Below are positions 29,965 through 39,568 of a DNA stretch of 64,000 nucleotides, one piece after another; within the stretch, counting starts at the first letter, position 1, and every line of letters begins with the position of its first letter. The notes under the pieces are model-generated. The model searched no databases. It worked only from the letters and a program-made list of their open reading frames with translations, and was not told the DNA's origin. Source of the stretch: Marinobacterium ramblicola (GTDB taxonomy: Bacteria; Pseudomonadota; Gammaproteobacteria; Pseudomonadales; Balneatricaceae); contig NZ_JAHREP010000005.1 in the NCBI RefSeq assembly GCF_019084545.1, forward strand, positions 62,001 through 126,000, in the 5' to 3' direction. The translations under genes were made by a program, and so were the position numbers.

Positions 29965-30639
29965 ATGAACAGGCTTAACGATCTGTTTGAGAAAAACCGC
30001 AGCTGGTCCGAGCGGATCACTGAGCAGGATCCGGAATTCTTCTCCACCCTGGCGAATCAGCAGGCACCGGATTACCTGTGGATCGGTTGCTCCGACAGCC
30101 GCGTGCCGGCGAATCAGATCGTCGATCTGCTGCCGGGCGAGCTGTTCGTTCACCGCAACGTGTCCAATCTGGTGGTGCACTCTGACATGAACTGCCTGTC
30201 GGTGCTGCAGTTCGCGGTGGAGGTGTTGAAGGTCAAACACATTATGGTGGTCGGTCACTACGGCTGCGGCGGTGTGCGTGCAGCGATGGACAGCACCCGA
30301 CATGGCTTGATCGACAACTGGCTCAGCCATATCCGCGATGTTTATATCCAGTACCGCGATCTGGTCGGACCCTGGCAGGACACGGTGGAGCAGAACGAGC
30401 GCTTGTGCGAGCTAAATGTCATCGAGCAGGCGCATAACGTCTGCAACACCACCATCGTGCAGGACGCCTGGGATCGTGGTCAGGAGCTGACCGTGCACGG
30501 TTGGGTCTACAGTCTGACCAACGGCCAGGTGATCGATCTGGACTTCTGTGTCGATGGCCGCGAGGGGCTTTCTCCTCAGCTGGACAGCGCGGTGGCCAGG
30601 GTTCAGCGCCTGGTATCAGACCAGGACGCCGACGACTAA
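29965..30639 (+). CDS. can: Beta-class carbonic anhydrase
   Basis: Zinc enzyme interconverting CO2 and bicarbonate, 224 residues. The zinc ligands are Cys42, Asp44, His98 and Cys101 (CSDSR, GHYGCGG), at the same numbers as in E. coli Can. The start at ATG 29965 (MNRLNDLFEKN) matches the family; the frame reaches back to 29920. Its 3' end overlaps the convergent YeiH gene by 24 bases. Confidence 0.95.
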   Translation: MNRLNDLFEKNRSWSERITEQDPEFFSTLANQQAPDYLWIGCSDSRVPANQIVDLLPGELFVHRNVSNLVVHSDMNCLSVLQFAVEVLKVKHIMVVGHYGCGGVRAAMDSTRHGLIDNWLSHIRDVYIQYRDLVGPWQDTVEQNERLCELNVIEQAHNVCNTTIVQDAWDRGQELTVHGWVYSLTNGQVIDLDFCVDGREGLSPQLDSAVARVQRLVSDQDADD

Positions 30640-31698
30640 GGTCACACCGGCTCCGGCAACCATCAGTGCCAGGAACAGCAGGGCACCCAGCAGCAGCGGT
30701 TTCAGGCCGCTGCTTTTCAGCGCGGCAAAACGGGTCTCCAGGCCCAGTGCTGCCATCGCGATGGCCAGCAGCAGGGTATCCAGCTGGCGCACCAGCTCCA
30801 GCAGCGTGGTGCTGAGCAGGCCACTGGCGTTGACCATCGGCATCAGCAGAAACAGCAGGGCAAACCAGGGTAGTTTGACGGTTACGGCGCTGCCCTCGTC
30901 CCGATCTTCTCGCCGCGCGAAATAGGCGGTCACCGCCAGAATCAGTGGCACCAGCAGCATCACCCGGATCAGCTTGGTGATCACGGCAGCCTGACCCGCT
31001 TCGGGGCTCAGGGCACCGGCGGCGGCCGCGACTTGCGCTACTTCGTGCACCGTCGATCCGAGATAACGGCCGAATGCCAGCTCGGACCCATCGAACAGCT
31101 GGCGTACCGGTTCCAGCGCCCACAGCCAAGGGTAGAGCAGCATGGCGCAGGTGCCGAACAGCACCACAGTGGCGATCGCCACCGGGATATCCTGAGTTCT
31201 GGCGCGCAGGGCTGGCGCGATCGCCAGAATCGCGGCGGCTCCGCATACGGCGCTGCCGGCACCGACCAGAAGGGCTGTTTTCAGCTCCAGTTTCAATAAT
31301 CGTGTTCCGGCCCAGCCGGCGAGCAGAAAAATGCCCAACACCACGATCAGATCGGTCAACAGTGCCGCGCTGCCGACCTGCAGCAGATCGTCGACGCTGA
31401 TGCGCAAGCCGTAGAGCACAATCCCGACACGCAGCATAGCGGTACGCGCGATCTCAGTGCCTGCAGCACTCCGTTCGCTGAGTGTACGGGGTAGACGCTG
31501 GCCCAGTATCAGCCCGAGTATCATCGCCAGGGTTAACGGGCCGAGCGTGGCCAATAACGGCAGAGAGCCCAATGCCAGGGAGAGTAGCGCTACGCCGGCA
31601 CTCAGGGCCAGCCCGGGCAAGCGTGCGCTGGTGGCCAGGCGCGCTCTCGGCAGGGCCGGTCCAGGTGGTGGATTCCGGGCGATCTGTTCTACTGCCAT
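30616..31698 (-). CDS. YeiH/UPF0324 family membrane exporter
   Basis: Inner-membrane protein of 360 residues with about ten helices, of the YeiH (putative sulfate exporter, PSE) family. It has LRVGIVLYGLRIS and the signature VGAGSAVCGAAAILAIAP. The cargo is uncertain. It is divergent from a LysR-type regulator gene, the yeiH/yeiE arrangement, so that regulator probably controls it. It ends inside the last codons of the convergent carbonic anhydrase gene. Confidence 0.87.
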   Translation of the reverse strand: MAVEQIARNPPPGPALPRARLATSARLPGLALSAGVALLSLALGSLPLLATLGPLTLAMILGLILGQRLPRTLSERSAAGTEIARTAMLRVGIVLYGLRISVDDLLQVGSAALLTDLIVVLGIFLLAGWAGTRLLKLELKTALLVGAGSAVCGAAAILAIAPALRARTQDIPVAIATVVLFGTCAMLLYPWLWALEPVRQLFDGSELAFGRYLGSTVHEVAQVAAAAGALSPEAGQAAVITKLIRVMLLVPLILAVTAYFARREDRDEGSAVTVKLPWFALLFLLMPMVNASGLLSTTLLELVRQLDTLLLAIAMAALGLETRFAALKSSGLKPLLLGALLFLALMVAGAGVTLVVGVLV

Positions 31699-31813
31699 CT
31701 CCTGCGCTCTCCACTGGTAGGGGTTGAGGTTAGGGGGCAGTGTAGCGGGTGGCTTTAAATCGTAAAAACAGATTATATTTGTCCTGAAAACCTAAAAAAC
31801 AGGTATACGAAAG

Positions 31814-32689
31814 ATGATCTCTCTGCGCCAGGTGCAGGTATATCTGGCCGTGGCCGAGCAGGGCTCGACCACGGCGGCGGGTGAGGCGATCGCGCTGTCG
31901 CAGTCGGCAACCAGTGCCGCACTGGCCGAGCTGGAGCAGCGCCTGGGAGTCGAGCTGTTCGACCGGGTCGGACGCAAGCTGGTGCTGAACGGTAATGGTC
32001 GACTGTTCTATCCGGAGGCGCGCCAGCTGCTGACGCAGGCGGAGCAGATGACAGGTCTGTTCTCCGACCGGGGTAGTCGGTTGCAGCTCGGTGCCAGTAC
32101 CACCATCGGCAACTACCTGTTGCCGAAGCTGCTGACGCAGCTGCCGACGGGGCTCGCCGGCGCCCAGGTCAGTATCGCCAATACCGGCGATATTGCCGAG
32201 CAGGTGGCGCGCTGTGAGCTGGAGCTGGGGCTGGTCGAGGGTAGCGTGCAGCACCCGGATCTCAGTGTGAAGCAGTGGCGTCGGGACGAGATGCTGATCG
32301 TTGCCGCGGCCGGATCAGGCTGGATGAAAACCGAAATGAGGGATGATGAGCTGGCCGCCGCGCCCTGGATCATGCGCGAACGCGGCTCAGGTACCCGCAG
32401 CGTGGTCGAGCAGCAGCTGCTGGCCGGGCTGGACCGCGTGAATATTGCCTACGAACTGGGCAGTTCCGAAGCGATCCGCAGCGCGCTGCTGGCGGGGCTC
32501 GGCATCAGCTGTCTGTCGCGGCAGGTGGTGGCGCGGGAGCTGGACAGCGGCGAGCTGGTGGAGTTGGCGCCAACACGCAGGATCAGCCGCTGGTTCTACA
32601 TCGTGCAGCATCGCCAGCGCCGGCAGACACCGGCACTGGCGCAGTTTATCGAGCGCTGCCTGTCGCAGGCCGATAACCTATCGGGTTAG
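31814..32689 (+). CDS. LysR-type transcription regulator (YeiE-like)
   Basis: LysR-family regulator of 291 residues: winged helix-turn-helix at 1-60 (QSATSAALAELEQRLGVELFDR), then a periplasmic-binding-like effector domain from about 88. It is divergent from the YeiH gene across a 115-base AT-rich gap likely to hold the shared operator. It overlaps the convergent metY by four bases at the stop codons. CysB and CbbR relatives respond to sulfur or carbon signals; the effector here is not visible. Confidence 0.87.
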   Translation: MISLRQVQVYLAVAEQGSTTAAGEAIALSQSATSAALAELEQRLGVELFDRVGRKLVLNGNGRLFYPEARQLLTQAEQMTGLFSDRGSRLQLGASTTIGNYLLPKLLTQLPTGLAGAQVSIANTGDIAEQVARCELELGLVEGSVQHPDLSVKQWRRDEMLIVAAAGSGWMKTEMRDDELAAAPWIMRERGSGTRSVVEQQLLAGLDRVNIAYELGSSEAIRSALLAGLGISCLSRQVVARELDSGELVELAPTRRISRWFYIVQHRQRRQTPALAQFIERCLSQADNLSG

Positions 32690-33963
32690 AGCTGGCACTT
32701 GGCCAGCGCCTGCTCCAGATCGGCGGTCAGATCGTCGATATGCTCGATCCCGATCGACAGCCGCACCATCTCCGGTGACACGCCGGCCGAGGCCAGCTCG
32801 GCATCATTGAGCTGGCGGTGGGTGGTTTCCGCCGGAATCGCCGCCAACGACTTGCAGTCGCCGATGTTGACCAGGCGGGTGAACACCTCAAGCGCGTCGT
32901 AGAAGCGGCGGGTACCTTCACGTCCCGATTTCAGGCCGAAGCTGAGGATGCCGGATGCCTTGCCGTTCATATACTTCTGTGCCAACTCATGGTCCTTGTG
33001 GCTCTCAAGGCCGGCGTACTTGACCCAGGTGACCGCCGGATGATTCTCCAGATACTCGGCGACCTTCTGCGCGTTGTCACAGATACGTTCCATGCGCAAT
33101 GGCAGGGTTTCCAGCCCCTGCAGCAGCAGGAACACGTTCATCGGCGAAATTGCCGCGCCCATGTTACGCAGCGGTACCACGCGGGCGCGGCCGATAAAGG
33201 CCGCCGGTCCAAACGCCTCGGTGTAGACCACGCCATGATAGGAGGGGTCCGGCTCGTTGAGCAGGGCGAAGCGCTGCTTGTGGTCGGCCCAGGGGAATTT
33301 GCCGGAGTCGACGATGACACCGCCGATCGAGTTACCGTGACCACCGACATACTTGGTCGCGGAGATCACCACGATATCGGCACCCTGCTCGATCGGGCGC
33401 CAGAGCGCCGGGCTGGGTACGGTGTTATCCACAATCACCGGTACACCCTGACGATGGGCCAGTGCGGAGATCGTCTCGATATCGGCGATACCGCCGGAGG
33501 GGTTGCCGATGGTTTCGCAGAACACCGCCTTGGTGCGCTCGTCGATCAGCGACTCCATCTTGGCGAAGTCGTCCTTGTTGACGAAACGAACCTCGATTCC
33601 CTGACGCGGCAGGGTATGGGCGAACAGGTTGTAGGTGCCGCCATACAGCTCGCTGGTGGCGATGATGTTGTCACCCACCTCGCACAGGGTCTGGATGGCG
33701 TAGGTGATCGCGGCCATACCGGAAGCAACCGCCAGACCGGCAATACCGCCCTCCAGCGCCGCGACGCGCTGCTCGAGTACGTCGTTGGTCGGGTTCATGA
33801 TGCGGGTGTAGATGTTGCCGGCCACCTTCAGGTCGAACAGGTCGGCGCCGTGCTGGGCGTCGTCGAAGGCGTAGGAGGTGGTCTGATAGATCGGTACTGC
33901 AACCGCCTTGGTGGTGGGGTCGGGGCTGTAGCCGGCGTGAACGGCGAGGGTCTCGAGTTTCAT
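32686..33963 (-). CDS. metY: O-acetylhomoserine sulfhydrylase
   Basis: PLP enzyme making homocysteine (or methionine) from O-acetylhomoserine and sulfide, in the cytoplasm. The 425 residues match MetY. SATKYVGGHG holds the PLP-binding lysine, and TRIMNPTNDVLEQRVAALEGG near the N-terminus is typical of Cys/Met enzymes of the O-acetyl group. AGGA lies 8 bases before the ATG. It stands alone, with no SAM riboswitch that I can see in the 140 bases upstream. Confidence 0.93.
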   Translation of the reverse strand: MKLETLAVHAGYSPDPTTKAVAVPIYQTTSYAFDDAQHGADLFDLKVAGNIYTRIMNPTNDVLEQRVAALEGGIAGLAVASGMAAITYAIQTLCEVGDNIIATSELYGGTYNLFAHTLPRQGIEVRFVNKDDFAKMESLIDERTKAVFCETIGNPSGGIADIETISALAHRQGVPVIVDNTVPSPALWRPIEQGADIVVISATKYVGGHGNSIGGVIVDSGKFPWADHKQRFALLNEPDPSYHGVVYTEAFGPAAFIGRARVVPLRNMGAAISPMNVFLLLQGLETLPLRMERICDNAQKVAEYLENHPAVTWVKYAGLESHKDHELAQKYMNGKASGILSFGLKSGREGTRRFYDALEVFTRLVNIGDCKSLAAIPAETTHRQLNDAELASAGVSPEMVRLSIGIEHIDDLTADLEQALAKCQL

Positions 33964-34058
33964 CGGGGCATCCTGTTGATGGTGGTTTTTTATCCTGCAA
34001 AGCTCAGGATTCTAGCACCAACTCGGACAGTTGCACCGGATCTGGATCAGGCGGTCAG

Positions 34059-34086
34059 AAAAACGCCGGGCTTTCAGCTCGGCGTT
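34059..34086 (-). terminator. Rho-independent terminator after the DUF1059 gene
   Basis: On the minus strand AACGCCG-A-GCT / AGC-C-CGGCGTT, a ten-pair stem with one mismatch and loop GAA, is followed by a T-run. It lies 20 bases after the DUF1059 stop and before metY. Confidence 0.75.
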
Positions 34087-34105
34087 GGGTTGAGGGTAGC
34101 GGCGC

Positions 34106-34318
34106 TCAGGCGACCTTTGGCGCCTCGACCGGTGGCGTGCCCTCTTTCATTCCCTGCATCACCATTGCGCGGAATTCGGGAGTGTCCTCATGACCGTGAA
34201 CGGATCTGGCGTGCTCGATGACCGCCTCAATCAACTCCTCCTTGGTATCCGCACTCATCGCGACGGTGCAGTTTGACTCACTGGGAGACTCGCGGCAGTC
34301 AATATAGTATCTGCTCAT
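34106..34318 (-). CDS. Small DUF1059 protein
   Basis: A 70-residue soluble protein of the DUF1059 family, with the N-terminal MSRYYIDCRESPSESNC and two cysteines, followed by a helical ADTKEELIEAVIEHARSVHG segment common to the family. A strong GAGGAG ribosome site lies 7 bases before the ATG and a terminator follows, so it is a single-gene unit. Function unknown. Confidence 0.82.
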   Translation of the reverse strand: MSRYYIDCRESPSESNCTVAMSADTKEELIEAVIEHARSVHGHEDTPEFRAMVMQGMKEGTPPVEAPKVA

Positions 34319-34554
34319 GACGCTGCTCCTCTATCGGGTTGGCAGGGTCCTGACCTGTGTGCGGTGTCGGTGGCGAGCAGGCGCAGAGCCTGCGCCGGCA
34401 TCGCAATGGCCTCCGTGCCTCGCACTTCCAGTATAGTTGCCGTCGGCTGTCGCCGTTTGAGTAAATCGACGGGTGACAGTAGAGTTAGGCCCAAATTTTC
34501 CTTGGGGACGGGCATGACCGGGTCTGTCCCCACATGTTTCCGCGGAGAGAGGTG

Positions 34555-35940
34555 ATGGCACGCGCAAAAACCGCCTATGTCTGTAACGACTGCGGCGCCG
34601 ATTACAGCAAGTGGCAGGGGCAGTGCACTGCCTGTCGGGCGTGGAATTCGATCACCGAGATACGGATCGCCCAGGCTCCGGCCGGTGGCGCCCAGGCCGG
34701 GGTGCGCAGTGCCCGTTTTGACGGCTACGCGGGAGGCGCCGGCAAGGATCGCGTGGTCAGCCTCAGCGAGGTGAACCTGGAGGAGATGCCGCGCATTCCC
34801 ACCAGTGTCGGTGAGCTGGACCGGGTGCTCGGTGGCGGCCTGGTGCCGGGCTCGGCGGTGTTGATCGGCGGTCACCCGGGGGCGGGCAAGAGTACCCTGC
34901 TGCTGCAGACCACCTGCTATCTGGCCTCTGAGATGCCGGCGCTCTACGTCACCGGCGAGGAGTCGTTGCAGCAGGTGGCGATGCGTGCCGCGCGCCTGGG
35001 GTTGAAGGCGGATCAGCTGAAGATGCTGTCGGAAACCTCGGTGGAGACGATCTGCGATGTTGCGGACCAGCTGAAGCCGAAGATCCTGGTGATCGACTCG
35101 ATCCAGGTGATGCATGTATCCGATGTACAGTCGGCGCCGGGCTCGGTGTCCCAGGTGCGCGAGAGCGCCGCCTTCCTGACCCGCTACGCCAAGCAGACCG
35201 GCACCGTGCTGTTCCTGGTCGGCCATGTGACCAAGGACGGTACCCTGGCCGGGCCCAAGGTGCTGGAGCATATGATCGACTGCTCGCTGCAGCTGGAGGG
35301 CTCCTCCGACAGCCGTTTCCGAACCCTGCGCAGCCACAAGAACCGCTTCGGCGCGGTCAACGAACTGGGCGTGTTCGCGATGCTGGAATCAGGTCTGAAG
35401 GAGGTGAAGAACCCGAGCTCGATCTTTTTAAGTCGCGGCGCCGAGGCCAGCCCCGGCAGCGTGGTCATCGTGGTCTGGGAGGGCACCCGGCCGCTGCTGG
35501 TGGAGCTGCAGGCGCTGGTGGATACCTCGCACCTGTCCAATCCGCGGCGGGTGGCGGTGGGCATGGATACCAACCGCCTGGCGATGCTGCTGGCGGTGCT
35601 GAACCGTCATGGCGGATTGATGACCGGCGATCAGGATGTGTTCGTCAACGTGGTCGGCGGGGTCAAGGTGCTGGAGACCAGTGCCGACCTGGCGCTGTTG
35701 CTGGCGGTGGTGTCGAGCTTCCGCGATCGTCCCCTGGGCCAGGATCTGGTGGTGTTCGGCGAGGTTGGGTTGTCCGGCGAGATCCGTCCGGTGCCCAACG
35801 GTCAGGAGCGGATACGCGAGGCGGCCAAGCATGGTTTCCGGCGCGCCATCGTGCCGCGTGCCAACGTGCCGAAGGAGGCTGTCGATGGCATCGAGGTGGT
35901 GGCGGTGGATAAGTTGTCCGATGCGCTGGACGCGATCTGA
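34555..35940 (+). CDS. radA: DNA repair protein RadA
   Basis: RecA-related ATPase that helps branch migration in recombination. Its 461 residues comprise a C4 zinc finger (C10, C13, C24, C27), an ATPase domain with Walker A GHPGAGKST (106-114), the RadA motif KNRFG near 262, and a C-terminal Lon-protease-like domain. The ATG at 34555 follows GAGAGGTG; the frame extends back to 34534 without family sequence. Confidence 0.96.
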   Translation: MARAKTAYVCNDCGADYSKWQGQCTACRAWNSITEIRIAQAPAGGAQAGVRSARFDGYAGGAGKDRVVSLSEVNLEEMPRIPTSVGELDRVLGGGLVPGSAVLIGGHPGAGKSTLLLQTTCYLASEMPALYVTGEESLQQVAMRAARLGLKADQLKMLSETSVETICDVADQLKPKILVIDSIQVMHVSDVQSAPGSVSQVRESAAFLTRYAKQTGTVLFLVGHVTKDGTLAGPKVLEHMIDCSLQLEGSSDSRFRTLRSHKNRFGAVNELGVFAMLESGLKEVKNPSSIFLSRGAEASPGSVVIVVWEGTRPLLVELQALVDTSHLSNPRRVAVGMDTNRLAMLLAVLNRHGGLMTGDQDVFVNVVGGVKVLETSADLALLLAVVSSFRDRPLGQDLVVFGEVGLSGEIRPVPNGQERIREAAKHGFRRAIVPRANVPKEAVDGIEVVAVDKLSDALDAI

Positions 35941-35983
35941 GCCTTCATCGTGCTATCTGAGCCTTCAGCGTTCGATATGAGCC

Positions 35984-36355
35984 TCAGCGCTGTGGGAAGA
36001 GTGCTTCCAGTTCACGCTCGAGCAGGGTCTCGTCGCCCAGGTTGAGTTCGACCAGGCGGCGAAGATGGCTGATGCTCTCGAGATCCATATCGCCGGCGCG
36101 GAAACCGTACTGGTTATCGCGCAGGTGGGTCACCGCGCCGGGCATGCGGATCAGGATGTCGCTGGCCAGGTAGATGTGCAGTTCGGCTTTACCCTTCAGG
36201 TCCAGCGCTAGCGGTCGGTTTGACTCGATCAGTGCGCCGCGCAGAGAGATATCGACCAGCTGTACCTCCACCGGGCCTGCATCGGTGTGCAGTTCGCATC
36301 CGGCGTCAAAACGGATACGGCTGAAACGGCGGCGTTCATCTTGGCTTGTGGTCAC
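35984..36355 (-). CDS. PilZ-domain protein
   Basis: A 123-residue PilZ protein, a probable c-di-GMP receptor. It has the N-terminal arginine motif RRRFSRIRF and the downstream DISLRGALIES block matching D/NxSxxG. A GTG start follows AAGGAG. It is divergent from the diguanylate cyclase gene 160 bases away, which suggests a local signal-and-receiver pair; that link is inference. Confidence 0.87.
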   Translation of the reverse strand: MTTSQDERRRFSRIRFDAGCELHTDAGPVEVQLVDISLRGALIESNRPLALDLKGKAELHIYLASDILIRMPGAVTHLRDNQYGFRAGDMDLESISHLRRLVELNLGDETLLERELEALFPQR

Positions 36356-36516
36356 GTTCTCTCCTTGCTAATCCGTCAGGGGTGCAGCCATGTTAGTACA
36401 ACCGGCTTTGGCCGGAAAAGGCTTCCGTGCAAATCCATGGCCTGGATCATGCCTTTTAAAATCAAAAAGGGCTATCGTGATCCGTTTTCGTCAATCAGCG
36501 TAGGGATGCGAAAAGG

Positions 36517-37680
36517 ATGTGGCAAAAAATGCTCGATGTACTTTCACTTGCGCGTCACACTCGTTATTTCAACCAAACGCGCAGCTTCCTGATCTTTCAA
36601 CGGATCAGGCTGTTGACCCTGCTGCTGGCGGTACTGCAGACCGGCTGGGTACTGGTCGACCAACTGCTGCTGCCCGCCCAGATGCAAACCCCGATCGCCC
36701 TCGGCCGCTTCGTGTCCGGGGTCGCCTTGCTGGCGCTGCTGTTCTGGTACCAGAGGCCCTACGACCTGCGCTTTGCGCTGGCCCGACTGTTCCTGTTGCT
36801 GGCGATACTGTCGGTGTTTCAGACCTGGAGCAACCTGTTGCTGCTCAATTCCGGGCAAATGTCGGCGGTGGCGGGCTATCAGTTCTTCCCGTTCATGATC
36901 GTGACCATGTTGGCGATCTTTCCGTTGACCATCGTTGAAGTGAGCGCGGTGACCGGCGTGGTGATCCTGGTTGAGCTGCTGACCCAGATATCGACCCAGA
37001 GGGTGGGGATGATCGAGGAGATCAACGACCTCTGGCTGCTGCTGGTACTGGGTACCATCGCCGGCTGGGCCGCGGTCAACCAGCTGTCGATGCTGCTGGG
37101 GCTTTACCGCCAGGCCACGCGCGATGCGCTGACCGGGCTGGCCAACCGGCGCCAGGTGATGGAGCAACTGGAGGGCGATGTGGAGGATGCCCGGGCTCGC
37201 GGCGAGCCGATCTCGATCCTGCTGTTCGACCTGGACAAGTTCAAGGGTTTTAACGACAACTACGGTCATGCCGCCGGCGATATCGTGCTCAAGCAGTTCG
37301 CCAGAATCCTGCGCAAACAGGCGCGGGGCAAGCGTGATCTGGCCGGACGCTTCGGTGGCGAGGAGTTTCTGACCATTCTGCCCGGTGCCGATAGCGGGAC
37401 CGCGTGCAAGGCGGGCGAGGAGATCTGCAACAGCTGCCGTCAAACCCAGGTCAGGATCCCCAGCGGAGAGATGGTTGGCTTCACCACCAGCATCGGTATC
37501 GCAACTCTGGAACCGGGCGAGTCTCCCTCGGAACTGCTGCGTCGTGCGGACGAGGCGCTGTATCAGGCCAAGGCCGATGGGCGCGATGGTTATGTGCTGG
37601 CCGGGCCACAAGATAGGGAAGGATTGGGTACCGAATCGACCCCGGAGGTTGAGCAGGAACCGGCGCTGTCCGTTGGTTGA
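36517..37680 (+). CDS. Membrane-bound diguanylate cyclase
   Basis: Makes c-di-GMP from two GTP. The 387 residues have about six N-terminal membrane helices (30-190) without a recognised sensor family, then a GGDEF domain with DALTGLANRR and the active-site RFGGEEF (278-284). The inhibitory RxxD site expected five residues before GGEEF is not in register (RGKRD), so product inhibition may be absent. The ATG at 36517 is used; 36529 is an alternative. A perfect 11-bp hairpin (ACCGGCGCTGT/ACAGCGCCGGT, about 37660-37692) spans the stop codon. Confidence 0.9.
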   Translation: MWQKMLDVLSLARHTRYFNQTRSFLIFQRIRLLTLLLAVLQTGWVLVDQLLLPAQMQTPIALGRFVSGVALLALLFWYQRPYDLRFALARLFLLLAILSVFQTWSNLLLLNSGQMSAVAGYQFFPFMIVTMLAIFPLTIVEVSAVTGVVILVELLTQISTQRVGMIEEINDLWLLLVLGTIAGWAAVNQLSMLLGLYRQATRDALTGLANRRQVMEQLEGDVEDARARGEPISILLFDLDKFKGFNDNYGHAAGDIVLKQFARILRKQARGKRDLAGRFGGEEFLTILPGADSGTACKAGEEICNSCRQTQVRIPSGEMVGFTTSIGIATLEPGESPSELLRRADEALYQAKADGRDGYVLAGPQDREGLGTESTPEVEQEPALSVG

Positions 37681-37702
37681 ACAGCGCCGGTGTTAAGGAT
37701 GA

Positions 37703-39361
37703 TCAGCTCATGCGCTTGTATTTGATGCGCTCGGGCTGGTGGTCCTTGCCGTAGCGACGCTTGTAGTCCTCGGCGTACTCGGTGTAGTTGCCCTGGAAGA
37801 ACTCCACGTGGGAGTCGCCCTCGTAGGCGATCATATGGGTGCAGATGCGGTCGAGGAACCAGCGGTCGTGCGAGATCACCACGGCGCAGCCGGGGAAGGC
37901 CAGCAGTGCTTCCTCAAGCGCGCGCAGGGTCTCGATATCCAGGTCGTTGGTCGGCTCGTCGAGCAGCAGCACGTTGCCGCCCTCTTTCAGCAGCTTGGCC
38001 ATATGCAGGCGGTTGCGCTCGCCGCCGGACAGATCCTTGACGAACTTCTGCTGGTCTGAACCCTTGAAGTTGAAACGACCGCAGTAGGCGCGTGCCGGGG
38101 TCTGGTAGCTGCCGACGGTGATGATGTCCTGGCCGTCGGAGATCTCCTGGAACACGGTGTTGTTGCCGTTCAGCTCGCGCGATTGGTTGACGTAGGCCAG
38201 CTGCACGGTGGAGCCGAGTTCGACCTCGCCGGAGTCCGGTTTCTCTTCGCCGGTGATCATCTTGAACAGGGTCGACTTACCGGCGCCGTTGGGGCCGATG
38301 ATACCGACGATGGCGCCCGGCGGAATGGAGATGTTCAGGTGCTCGAACAGCAGCTTGTCGCCGAACGATTTGGTCACGTCCTTTAGCTCGATCACCTTGT
38401 CGCCCAGGCGCGGACCGGGCGGAATGTAGATCTCCTGGGTCTCGTTGCGCTGCTGGAACTCGCGTGAGTTCATCTCCTCGAACGCCTTCAGACGCGCCTT
38501 GGACTTGGTCTGACGACCCTTGGCGCCCTGGCGCACCCACTCCAGCTCCGATTTCATCGCCTTGAGGTGAGCCGCTTCGCTCTTGGCCTCCTGCTCCAGG
38601 CGTGCTTCCTTCTGCTCCAGCCAGCTGGAGTAGTTGCCCTCCCAGGGGATACCGCGACCGCGGTCCAGCTCCAGGATCCAGCCGGCGGCGTTGTCGAGGA
38701 AGTAGCGGTCGTGGGTGATCGCGACGACGGTGCCCGGGTACTCCTGCAGGAAGCGCTCGATCCAGGCGATCGACTCGGCGTCGAGATGGTTGGTGGGCTC
38801 GTCCAGCAGCAGCATGTCCGGGTGATCGAGCAGCAGACGGCACAGCGCCACGCGGCGGCGCTCACCGCCGGAGAGGTGCTCGACCTTGGCATCCCAGGGG
38901 GGCAGGCGCATGGCGTCGGCGGCACGCTCCAGCGCCTGGTCCAGGTTGTGGCCATCCTTCGCGGTGATCAGGTTCTCCAGCTCCGCCTGCTTCTTCGCCA
39001 GTTCGTCGAAATCGGCATCCGGGTCGGCGTAGGCAGCGTAGACCTGATCCAGCTCCGCCAGCGCGTTCTTCACGTCGGCCACCGCCTCTTCGATGATCTC
39101 GCGCACGGTCTTGGAGTTGTCCAGTTCCGGCTCCTGCGGCAGGTAGCCCACCTTCATGTTCGGCATCGGCCGCGCTTCGCCGATGTAGTCCTTGTCGACG
39201 CCGGCCATGATCCGCAGCAGGGTCGATTTACCGGCACCGTTCAGGCCGAGCACGCCGATCTTGGCGCCGGGGAAGAACGACAGGGAGATATCTTTCAAAA
39301 TTTCACGCTTCGGCGGAACGACCTTGCCGACGCGGTTCATGGTGTAAACGTATTGAGCCAT
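37703..39361 (-). CDS. ettA: Energy-dependent translational throttle ABC-F protein
   Basis: Cytoplasmic ABC-F ATPase that binds the ribosomal E site and restrains translation at low energy. At 552 residues it matches EttA. It has two ATPase domains (Walker A GLNGAGKST and GPNGAGKST; signatures LSGGERRRVALCRLLL and LSGGERNRLHMAKLL) joined by the charged linker with WVRQGAKGRQTKSKARL. The start is the ATG at 39361 (MAQYVYTMNRVGK); the much longer open frame to 40063 is not coding. Confidence 0.95.
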   Translation of the reverse strand: MAQYVYTMNRVGKVVPPKREILKDISLSFFPGAKIGVLGLNGAGKSTLLRIMAGVDKDYIGEARPMPNMKVGYLPQEPELDNSKTVREIIEEAVADVKNALAELDQVYAAYADPDADFDELAKKQAELENLITAKDGHNLDQALERAADAMRLPPWDAKVEHLSGGERRRVALCRLLLDHPDMLLLDEPTNHLDAESIAWIERFLQEYPGTVVAITHDRYFLDNAAGWILELDRGRGIPWEGNYSSWLEQKEARLEQEAKSEAAHLKAMKSELEWVRQGAKGRQTKSKARLKAFEEMNSREFQQRNETQEIYIPPGPRLGDKVIELKDVTKSFGDKLLFEHLNISIPPGAIVGIIGPNGAGKSTLFKMITGEEKPDSGEVELGSTVQLAYVNQSRELNGNNTVFQEISDGQDIITVGSYQTPARAYCGRFNFKGSDQQKFVKDLSGGERNRLHMAKLLKEGGNVLLLDEPTNDLDIETLRALEEALLAFPGCAVVISHDRWFLDRICTHMIAYEGDSHVEFFQGNYTEYAEDYKRRYGKDHQPERIKYKRMS

Positions 39362-39568
39362 CCAGAAGAACCTCTGGTCTTGAAATCGGTGGAATGAAAC
39401 GGATGGGCGGATTCTACCCGTACGGAAAAGTGAAAGCCATTTGAGCCCGGTCAATCCTTGAACTGGCGGAGGTAAAAACCGCTTTCTATATTCAGGTTGG
39501 ATAGCGCAGTTGGGGCGCCAGCCCTTCGCTGCAGAACTCGATAACAACAGGCAAAAGGGGGTGATCTT

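Noticed and set aside
33964-34058. SAM riboswitch upstream of metY
   Set aside because: I looked for a multi-helix leader with a terminator. The only strong stem belongs to the DUF1059 gene terminator.
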